This document shows, in pieces, positions 43,234 to 50,850 of a stretch of DNA of 64,000 bases. Numbering within the stretch: position 1 is the first letter of the stretch; each line of letters opens with the position of its first letter. The notes beneath the pieces were generated by a model. It ran no database searches, was not told the origin of the DNA, and saw only the letters and a program-made list of their open reading frames with translations. This DNA is from Lewinellaceae bacterium. GTDB taxonomy: Bacteria; Bacteroidota; Bacteroidia; Chitinophagales; Saprospiraceae. The stretch lies in assembly GCA_020636375.1 (NCBI GenBank), contig JACJXZ010000020.1, positions 1 to 64,000 of the forward strand. The letters run 5' to 3'. A program made the translations under genes and the position numbers.

Positions 43234-43821
43234 GTGAAAAATGCGATGTTTCTCTTTTTACTGCTGGCTTCTCATTTAGATAATTGTCTATCTGCGCAGG
43301 TCACTTTGGCCGGCGAAACCTATGACACTGTCCATTTTAATGGGCTGACCTGGATGGCACAAAATCTTAATTACGAAATAGCGGATTCTTGGTGCTATGA
43401 TAACAATCCGGCTAACTGTCTAAAATATGGTCGACTTTACACTTGGGAAGCTGCAATGCGAGCATGCCGTGAAGTGGGAATGCGATTGCCGACGGATAAT
43501 GAATGGATAGAGCTGGCCATGTCTCACGGAGGATTTTCTAACTTTATGTACGATAAGGATCATGAAGATGAAGGAGACCCCAAAAAAGCTTATGAAGCCC
43601 TTATCGAAGGTGGTAACAGTGGTTTTACCGCGCAGCTTGGCGGCGGTCGCTTATCTTTGGGCTTATTCAATCGTCTTGGCGAATATGGCGGCTATTGGAG
43701 CGCCACGGAGTTGGATGCCGGCAATGCCTGGAGGTTTGACTTTAATCGCATCTCCGGTAGGCTGTACCGCCGCGATTTGAACAAGCCAGCAGGGTTATCC
43801 TGCCGCTGTGTCAAAGATTGA
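43234..43821 (+). CDS. FISUMP-domain secreted protein
   Basis: A protein of ~195 residues with signal KNAMFLFLLLASHLDNCLSAQ. The mature part is a Fibrobacter succinogenes major paralogous (FISUMP) domain: GLTWMAQNLNYE, SWCYDNNPANCLKYGRLYTW, VGMRLPTDNEWIELA, YWSATELDAGNAWRFDF, and the closing GLSCRCVKD. Function unknown; such domains often sit in secreted lipoproteins. The start is uncertain: GTG at 43201, GTG at 43234 (chosen, gives a basic N-terminus) or ATG at 43246. GC is lower than in the flanking genes. Confidence 0.8.
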   Translation: MKNAMFLFLLLASHLDNCLSAQVTLAGETYDTVHFNGLTWMAQNLNYEIADSWCYDNNPANCLKYGRLYTWEAAMRACREVGMRLPTDNEWIELAMSHGGFSNFMYDKDHEDEGDPKKAYEALIEGGNSGFTAQLGGGRLSLGLFNRLGEYGGYWSATELDAGNAWRFDFNRISGRLYRRDLNKPAGLSCRCVKD

Positions 43822-43903
43822 CAATTTTTCTTTGGGCTATAGGGGTATGTATACGTAATCGTGTTGGCTATTGCAATCTCCACAGGAACTTTGTTCCGCC
43901 ATA

Positions 43904-45595
43904 CTATCCGGGATTCAGGATTTGATTCAGGATTTGCACGGTGATCAGGTAGGTGGACCTCACCCCGTCCACGCCCAGGCTGCCGGAGGCCAGGGTATGG
44001 CCGGTGACCAGGGGGTTGTCCGAGGCATAGTAAGCATAGCGGAGCACGACATCCTCATTGATGCTCTTCCGGATCTTGGAGGCGGACTGGATGGCCTTCT
44101 GGTAGTGCGCGCCTTCCATTTCGAGGCCGATGGCTTTCCAGGAGGAGCCCAGGAAGTAGTGCAGGATGTCCTTATTCTGAAGAGAAGTGCCCAGGACGGA
44201 GATCATCGGCCCTTCGAAAACCTTCAGCCCCTTGCCCTGGAAGTGGGCCGCCCGGAGGTGGTTGTCGATGGGGTAATTATCGGCGGTGCCTTCAAAAACA
44301 TGGGCGGTGGGCACCATGATGTCTCCTTTTTCCCCCTGGAGAATGCCGGCCTTGCCCATTATGGAAACCGACTGTACGTTGAGGGGGATTTTTTTGCCGT
44401 CGGATTCATAAGGCTTGAGCAGCTCGTCCATCGTTTCGTAGGCCTGTTCGCCAAAGGCATAATCCATGACGATGATGGCGGGTTTCTTTTCATTGACGTA
44501 GGTTTCGTTCCATTGGAGTTCGGCGGGCAGTATGGCGGGGTCGATCTTCGAGGTGTCGAAGATCTGGACGGTGATGCCGGTGCCGGCGTGGTCTTCCACT
44601 TCGTACATGCCGTTGTTCAGGGCGTATTTGCGGACGGCCTCCCGCATCTCGAGGTTGCTTTCGATGCTGAGTTCCCGGGCGAGGTCTTCCAGCTCTTCCC
44701 CTTCCTGGCCGAGGGCTTTGGCGGCAAAGAAGCTGTTCATCACGCTGTGCAGGTTGGCGCTGATGATGTGCAGGGGCTGATAGAGCATGCCTTTTTTGGC
44801 CAGGCAGTCCTTGATATTGCTGGCCCACTGTTCGCCGTAGATGTGATGGCCGACCTTTTCCCGCAGGGCCGAGGAGAAGCTGATCTCCCGGTCGATGCTG
44901 TCTCTGGCCTCGTCGGTGGAGAGCTTGCCCAGCCAGTAGGCGATGTGGAAGATACTGTTCACGTCGGGGTCTTTGGCGAAGCGCCGGCAGGCATTGACGG
45001 TTTCCTCGTAGGTGCGCCCCAGAAGGGTGCTGAGGTAGGTGTAGGCAATATCCTGGTTGTATTCCTCCCCCTGGTCTTCCCGGCGGACGATTTCTTCCAG
45101 CATGATCCAGTCCCGTTTTTTGCGGCCGCGGTGGTCTTCGCTGTTGCGGCGGATTTTTTCCGCTTCGATGTACATGAAGGTCAGGTGGGTGAGGATGTCG
45201 TAGATGTCGCTTCGCCCCCGGGTCATTTCGATGAACATCTGTTCCTGGTCGATGCGGTAGCTGTTGCGGCGGCGTTTGGGCGGCACGATGGGCCTGAAGG
45301 CGCTGTTTTCGAACCCTTCGCGGGAGATGAGGCGGATGTAGCGGCATTCTTCGATGCCTTTGGGCAGGCGCTGGAAGATGTAGAGCAGCCCGTCGAGTTC
45401 CACCCGTTCCGGGTCGTTGATGGAGCCGTAGATCTCCGGGCGCAGCTGCGTGAGCGCTTCGATCATAGCTTCGCCGGAAACGCCCAGGGGTTTGTAGCTT
45501 CCCCGGATAAAGAGGTGGCGCATGGCGATGTAGAGGCGTTGGATGGCCGCCCGTGATTCCTGGGCCCGGCTTCGCTGTGAAGGCTTTAAGGACAT
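43904..45595 (-). CDS. DUF6909-type conserved Bacteroidota protein
   Basis: A 563-residue cytoplasmic protein. It starts MSLKPSQRSRAQESRAAIQR and is largely helical in the first two thirds. The last third (from about 370) resembles a nucleoside-phosphorylase-like domain, with PAIIVMDYAFGEQAYETMDE, SVSIMGKAGILQGEKGDIMV, PTAHVFEGTADNYP, and WKAIGLEMEGAHYQKAI; the last is like the ribose-binding EMEG of that superfamily. To my knowledge no function is established. The start at 45595 excludes 42 unlikely upstream codons. Single gene. Confidence 0.75.
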   Translation of the reverse strand: MSLKPSQRSRAQESRAAIQRLYIAMRHLFIRGSYKPLGVSGEAMIEALTQLRPEIYGSINDPERVELDGLLYIFQRLPKGIEECRYIRLISREGFENSAFRPIVPPKRRRNSYRIDQEQMFIEMTRGRSDIYDILTHLTFMYIEAEKIRRNSEDHRGRKKRDWIMLEEIVRREDQGEEYNQDIAYTYLSTLLGRTYEETVNACRRFAKDPDVNSIFHIAYWLGKLSTDEARDSIDREISFSSALREKVGHHIYGEQWASNIKDCLAKKGMLYQPLHIISANLHSVMNSFFAAKALGQEGEELEDLARELSIESNLEMREAVRKYALNNGMYEVEDHAGTGITVQIFDTSKIDPAILPAELQWNETYVNEKKPAIIVMDYAFGEQAYETMDELLKPYESDGKKIPLNVQSVSIMGKAGILQGEKGDIMVPTAHVFEGTADNYPIDNHLRAAHFQGKGLKVFEGPMISVLGTSLQNKDILHYFLGSSWKAIGLEMEGAHYQKAIQSASKIRKSINEDVVLRYAYYASDNPLVTGHTLASGSLGVDGVRSTYLITVQILNQILNPG

Positions 45596-45768
45596 AGTTG
45601 ATGAATTTCGCCGCAAATTAAGGAATTTTAGGGGGATCGGAGGGGAAACTATCACTTCCGGGCATTTTCCAAACTGTGGAAAAGTGGAAGTGTATAAATG
45701 GGTAAAAGAACGCTCCCCCATTTACACTTTTCACCATTTACCCAATAGGTTCAATAGTGCGGCATCCT

Positions 45769-47193
45769 TCACTGAAGCTGCAGTTCCAGTTCAACCCGGC
45801 GGTTGAGGTGGCGGCCGGCGTCGCTGCCGGCGGGAGCGAGGAGGTAGTTGTCTCCGTAGCCGTCGAAGTGCATCTGGCGGGAGGGGGCGCCGCGCTGGAG
45901 GAGGTACTGGTAGCAGGCGCGGGCCCGGCGTAAGGAGAGTTGCTGGTTGCCGCCCGCCGTATCCTGCTCGTCGGCATGGCCTTTAATGAGCAGGAAAGCG
46001 GACGGTTGCCGGGCGAGGGCGGCGGCCAGGGCATTGAGCAGCAGGCGGTGCTGTTCGTCCAGGCCTGTATCATAAGGTTCAAAGAGTAAGCGGTAGCTGG
46101 CTTCTGTATTGCCGACTACTTCCGGGCATCCGGCATTGGCGCTGCTGCCGGGCACGAGGGGGCACTGATCCCGGTCGTCTTCTATGCCGTCCTGGTCGGA
46201 ATCCAGGAGGGGGCAGCCCTGTCGGGCGGGCGGGCCTACCTGATGCGGGCAGCGGTCTTCCTTGTCCGGGATGCCGTCGCCATCGCTGTCATCAGAAGGG
46301 CAGCCGGCGCGGAACGCCGGGCCCGGCGTATCCGGGCACTGGTCGATGTGGTCGGCGATGCCGTCGCCGTCGCTGTCGGGGCATCCTCTGAGCGGGCCGG
46401 CCAGCAGGGGGCAGTCGTCCTCCTGGTCGGCAATGCCGTCCGCATCGGTATCCGGGCAGCCTTTATGGATGGCAGTGCCGGCGAGGGCAGGGCAGTTATC
46501 CCTGGCGTCGGCGATGCCGTCGCCGTCCTGGTCGGGAGTGCCCCAGCGGTAGGCAATCGTCACGCCCAGGAAGCCGAACCAGTCTTTTTTTTCAGGGTTG
46601 CCCGCCTGGCTGATGCCGTCGAGATAATCAGTGAAGGCGGTGCGCAGGCCGCCCTCGGCGCCGAGCGCCCACCGTTCATTGAGGCTGTACTCCAGGCCGA
46701 AGCCGAAGGGCAGGGCAAAGCGGGAGCGGGCGTAGTCGGCCTGAATGTCCTCCTTTACCCCTTTGGGCGGCGGCCCTCCCGGCTGGTTCAGGAATTCGGG
46801 GCGGGGGGCTATCTGCAACCATCCGCCTCCGGCAAAAAAATAAGGCTCCAGCCGGGAACCGGTTGCCGGGGCCAACCGCCACTCCAGCAGTAAAGAAAGT
46901 TCGGTGAAACGGGTGGAAAAAGAAAGCGCCCGGCCGGCGAAGTCGTTGTAATTGGCGTCATCCCCCGAGAGCGTACCCCGTAAAACGTTGGCCCGAAGAG
47001 AGAACTGCTGCCCCATATTCCGCCGCAACAACAGCCCATAAGCAGGGCGGACTTCCCGGATCGTACTCGCCGCCGAAGGGGTGAGGTCCCCCTGGTAAAA
47101 GCTTGCTCCGGACAACAGGCCCCCTTCCCACCGGTTTTGACCGGAGAGCAGGAAGGGTACGATGAGAAAAAAGAGGAGCGGGAAACGTTTCAT
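45769..47193 (-). CDS. OmpA-family outer membrane protein with thrombospondin type 3 repeats
   Basis: A 474-residue protein. Signal MKRFPLLFFLIVPFLLSGQ, then an N-terminal eight-strand beta-barrel-like domain (residues ~20-215). Next is a chain of calcium-binding TSP3 repeats, D-x-DGDGI-x-D-x-x-D-x-CP (DQDGDGIADARDNCP, DTDADGIADQEDDCP, DSDGDGIADHIDQCP). The C-terminal OmpA domain binds peptidoglycan (FLLIKGHADEQDTAGGNQQL, LSLRRARACYQYLL, LNRRVELELQLQ). The codon before is TTG; ATG at 47193 fits the signal. A standard Bacteroidota envelope anchor. Confidence 0.9.
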   Translation of the reverse strand: MKRFPLLFFLIVPFLLSGQNRWEGGLLSGASFYQGDLTPSAASTIREVRPAYGLLLRRNMGQQFSLRANVLRGTLSGDDANYNDFAGRALSFSTRFTELSLLLEWRLAPATGSRLEPYFFAGGGWLQIAPRPEFLNQPGGPPPKGVKEDIQADYARSRFALPFGFGLEYSLNERWALGAEGGLRTAFTDYLDGISQAGNPEKKDWFGFLGVTIAYRWGTPDQDGDGIADARDNCPALAGTAIHKGCPDTDADGIADQEDDCPLLAGPLRGCPDSDGDGIADHIDQCPDTPGPAFRAGCPSDDSDGDGIPDKEDRCPHQVGPPARQGCPLLDSDQDGIEDDRDQCPLVPGSSANAGCPEVVGNTEASYRLLFEPYDTGLDEQHRLLLNALAAALARQPSAFLLIKGHADEQDTAGGNQQLSLRRARACYQYLLQRGAPSRQMHFDGYGDNYLLAPAGSDAGRHLNRRVELELQLQ

Positions 47194-47428
47194 AAACAAA
47201 TCAAAGCCGGGATTAAAACCCGTTTTTTATATTAGACTGTTTTAGATATAATAAGTCACCAATTCGCAAAAATCAGGCAGATTAAAGTATGGAGCGGGCG
47301 CTTTTCCCGGTTTTCTTCATTAGTCAACGTTCTATTCGCGTTTGTTATTAGCGGGAAAGGAGGGAATGTTAAAAAACAATGTCGAATTCTACCAATTGAA
47401 AGCGGATAATTGTGGAATGGAAGATTTT

Positions 47429-48055
47429 TTACTGTAACACAACGATTAACTCAATGGTCGTTGCAAAAACAAAGTGCTTGTACGTCCTGAAATCGTATCG
47501 CCGTTCATCTTCGGGCCTTTTGAATGTGTTTTGCAGGCTGAATGCAAAGCTTTCTTCGATCCCTAACTGGATATTTTCCCAAAGCCCGAATCTCCAGTTT
47601 ATGCCTATTAAAGGGCCATAGTCGATTTTTGTAAAAAGGTGGGTATCGTCGACAATATTGATGCGTTCTCCGATGATCTTTGATTTTTGTTTTAGCAGGT
47701 ACCCGGAGTACAAGCCAAGCTTGATGAACAAAGGAAGGTCCTGTCTTGCCTTATAGTTAAAGGTAGAGGAGAAAACTAAAAAGTTGAAGTTTGACCTAAC
47801 CTTGTCGTACGGGAATTCCATTTTCCTCCCCTTGTTTTCATAAAATAGGTTAGCTTGAATTTCATGCCGGCTTTTAATGGGCACCAAGGCTCCTACCCCA
47901 AAACTATATCCCGGTTTGAATGTTGCGTTTTCTTTGAACGGTATATTCGCGCTGTTCATTTTCGAGAAATTAAAGCCGGGCCTTCCTATCAGGCCAACCC
48001 CTTGGCTATAAAGGGTAGATGAAAGGAGTAAAAATGAAAAAATGAATTTGTACAT
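47429..48055 (-). CDS. Outer membrane beta-barrel family protein
   Basis: A 208-residue protein with signal MYKFIFSFLLLSSTLYSQ. The mature part alternates short polar turns and amphipathic strands (GVGLIGRPGFNFSKM, GYSFGVGALVPIKSRHEIQA, LPLFIKLGLYSGYLL, PLIGINWRFGLWENIQLGIE), as in PorT-like barrels. It ends in a hydrophobic strand, FVFATTIELIVVLQ. It lies 7 bp before the SprB-like gene on the same strand, so it may be co-transcribed from upstream with it. GC is low compared with the neighbourhood. Confidence 0.65.
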   Translation of the reverse strand: MYKFIFSFLLLSSTLYSQGVGLIGRPGFNFSKMNSANIPFKENATFKPGYSFGVGALVPIKSRHEIQANLFYENKGRKMEFPYDKVRSNFNFLVFSSTFNYKARQDLPLFIKLGLYSGYLLKQKSKIIGERINIVDDTHLFTKIDYGPLIGINWRFGLWENIQLGIEESFAFSLQNTFKRPEDERRYDFRTYKHFVFATTIELIVVLQ

Positions 48056-48062
48056 AAGGCAA

Positions 48063-50227
48063 CTAATATTTTATGATTTTCTTTCTGCCAAGTATTTGCT
48101 CTCCGTCAGATAGCTCCAGGATGTATACGCCGCCTGGTTTATCGCCCCAATTCTGCAAAGAATAAGTATTTAATCCATTTTGGAAGTATTGCTCCTGAAT
48201 AAAAAGCTTTTCTGCCGTTGAATTGTACAGGACAAACCGGGCAAATCCATCTTTTTTAAGATGGAAGGCGATATTTAAATGTTCCTTTGATGGATTCGGG
48301 AAAGCTGTAAGAAAAACAATTCCTTGATCATGCTCCATGCTGGGAGGCAAGGGCAACATAGGCTCGGGAGCATCTAAACAATCGGTATCTACAAGCTCCG
48401 GGCCACACCACCATTCGACCAATATATCCGAACCGCTGCATTCCGGCTGCCAACGGCCTATTTCTTTCCTTGTTACCTCAAACGGTACGCGGCTTCTAAC
48501 GATCTCAGGAGGATTAAATACATAATAAGTAATTCCAAATTCATCTGTGTACGTCCAATCAATTTCACAGATTTGATCCTTCCAGCATTTTATGATGTCG
48601 GCAACGTCATTTTCTACCCTCCCATCATGATTGTCCCAATACAAATCTGATGAGTTAGGAGGATTCCAGCTTTCTCCATTTCCGCATAGCGCTCGTACAT
48701 AACAGGCCCCTGCCTCACTTTTGAACTCGGTGCTTAGGATGCCCGTCCAGATTCGTTGGTTCAGCTCCGGGCCGCAGGTTATTCTATCCCAGCACGAACC
48801 CGGAGGATCCGGGCTTTCGCTATAGGTATATTGAGTGACTTCATACTCCAGCTCATAAGTACATTCCGTGTCAGTTATGGTTACCTGATAAAATCCTGGA
48901 TCTAATTCTGAAATAGAAGAGCTCGTCTGGTTTTCATGATCCCATAAAATACTGGTAACCGGAAAAGGCGTATTAACGGACAAAGAGATGCTTCCGATCC
49001 CGGGCGATAATTCCTCGCAAGATCCCTTGACGGCACCCTGTATCTGATCCAGGCTGGAAGCTAAAATAGCAAATGGCTTTTCCCGTTTACACCCATGGCT
49101 GTCATAAGTTTTTACCCGGTATGCGCCTCCCAGGGCGCCGGACAAATCCTCCCCTGTTGAAATTGGATAGTAAATTTCCCCTTCATTGTACCAATACACG
49201 GCGAAGGGCTCGTCGCCTCCGGCCAGGCTGATGTCAACCGCTCCGCTTGTCTCGCCCGGGCAGAGGTGGTCAATACTTTCCAATTCTATCGCATAGTCGG
49301 GAAAAGCGCCTACGGTAAAGGTTCCCGTGACGGTATTGCCGCAAAAATCCGTCACGGTTACGGGATAATCTCCCGCTCCCAGGTTATATGCCAATTCGAA
49401 GTGTGAGCTATGGTTTCTGTGTAAGAGCAGTTGCTATTCTCGCTTGTGACGGTCACCGTATACTGGCCGGCGGCCAAGCCCTCGAGCAGGATGCCTTCGC
49501 TGGAGTCAAATTCGTCGCCGGTGCTCCACTCATAGTGGAAAGAGTCGTCGTTATGCCCGGGGGCCGGGACATAAGCCTGAAGCCAGATGGTTCCGTTGCT
49601 GCGATGCTCGCATTCCGGAGAAGTGCCGTAGCTGATTTCCACGTCCTCGCCTTCGATGGTGAACGGCACTTCTCCCCGGCAGCCGTTGTTGTCGATAATG
49701 GCAAGGTGGTAATATCCTGCCCCCAGGTTTCCCCACCCTCCGTAGTCTTCCATCGGCAAGGTGTTCCCATTATAATCCGTGAGGATAAAGTTGTATGGCG
49801 GTGTGCCTCCGGTGGCGGAAACGCCCAAGCCGAAGCTGAAATCGCCGTCGTGAGCGCCGCAGGCGGAAGGGGGTTGGATGCCGGATTGGAGGTCAGTGAT
49901 TTCTAATATCGGGCATTCCAAAATGGCAACATCTAAGTTAGTAAGACAGGAATAAGCATTCATAATGGTAATGGTGTAATCCCCAGGACATAAATCCTTA
50001 ATGATGAATAGACCATTAATATTATTTTTGATATTGACATTATTCAATGCTATACTGTATGGAGCGGCTTGACCTGAAGCTTCAACAATAATTGATCCGG
50101 TACATTGGTCTACTTTTGAAGGGTTTAAGCGAACTACTCTTATTTCTGCGAAACAATAATTCGAATATAAAAACAAGCTTATGACCAGAATGCTCCATGC
50201 GCAGGATGTTTTATTATGTAATCGCAT
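48063..50227 (-). pseudogene. Secreted SprB-like repeat protein with T9SS domain, one frameshift
   Basis: Two overlapping frames form one gene. The first (start about 50227, end 49358) has signal MRLHNKTSCAWSILVISLFL and SprB-like repeats (GSIIVEASGQAAPYSIALNN; LGVSATGGTPPYNFILTDYN). It stops shortly after CSYTETIAHT. The frame at 49394 continues the same repeat (AYNLGAGDYPVTVTDFCGNT) and ends in a T9SS tail (FLTAFPNPSKEHLNIAFHLK). A small shift near 49385-49395 separates them. The first ~110 residues lie in low-GC DNA and the following ~235 in high-GC DNA, with a sharp edge near 49905. Another Met (50335) is possible as start. Confidence 0.75.
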
Positions 50228-50318
50228 ACGAAATATCTTTAGGGTTGACAACAAGAGTAACAAAAAAAACATAAAAGTGAAGAGAGATTGAGTTGAATGA
50301 GAGTCCCGAAAAATATTA

Positions 50319-50837
50319 TTAGGTCGAAATTTCATGATATTTTTTATCTAGTGCAGGAATCGTATCACAAGTTACTTGAAATGTTCTTTCTAATTTCGAA
50401 AGAGAACATCCTGATCGGCATTTAAAACTTGTGAGGTTATAGTCGTTGCTTTTTTGTGTGAATCTTAGGGTAATCATAATACTCTCATTTAATTTATCTC
50501 TATCAATATCTTCATGAAACCAAAGTATCCCTTTAAAGGCAGTAACAGAATTAATGAAATGCAATGTTTGATATTTACCTATCCTATCTATTTCACCCGA
50601 ACAAATTGCCCAAGAGGAAAAATCACATAATTTCCGGATAACATTTTTTGATTTCCAGTTAAAATCCTCTAGAAAAATAAAAGTGCTAGAACCTATATAT
50701 TCACTACCACTATAAAAGCTATCCGAGAAAAGGATTTTATACCCAATGCGATCACCTTCTTTTCGCGGTTCTTTCATACAAGATTTTCCTGAAAAAATAA
50801 AAATTATTATAATTATCAGTAAATTACGCTTGCTCAT
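50319..50837 (-). CDS. Small putative lipoprotein in low-GC DNA
   Basis: A 172-residue protein starting MSKRNLLIIIIIFIFSGKSC (Cys20 a possible lipidation site). The mature part has GDRIGYKILFSDSFYSGSEY, WAICSGEIDRIGKYQTL and a Cys pair in KCRSGCSL. I recognise no family. The gene is AT-rich and begins 13 bp after the 895-codon gene stops, on the same strand. Position and base composition would suit an immunity or accessory partner of that protein, but no sequence evidence supports this directly. Confidence 0.6.
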   Translation of the reverse strand: MSKRNLLIIIIIFIFSGKSCMKEPRKEGDRIGYKILFSDSFYSGSEYIGSSTFIFLEDFNWKSKNVIRKLCDFSSWAICSGEIDRIGKYQTLHFINSVTAFKGILWFHEDIDRDKLNESIMITLRFTQKSNDYNLTSFKCRSGCSLSKLERTFQVTCDTIPALDKKYHEIST

Positions 50838-50850
50838 TTGGCAGTTAATT

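Noticed and set aside
43871..45556. 561-codon plus-strand frame opposite the DUF6909 gene
   Set aside because: Antisense shadow; no signal, domain or start context.
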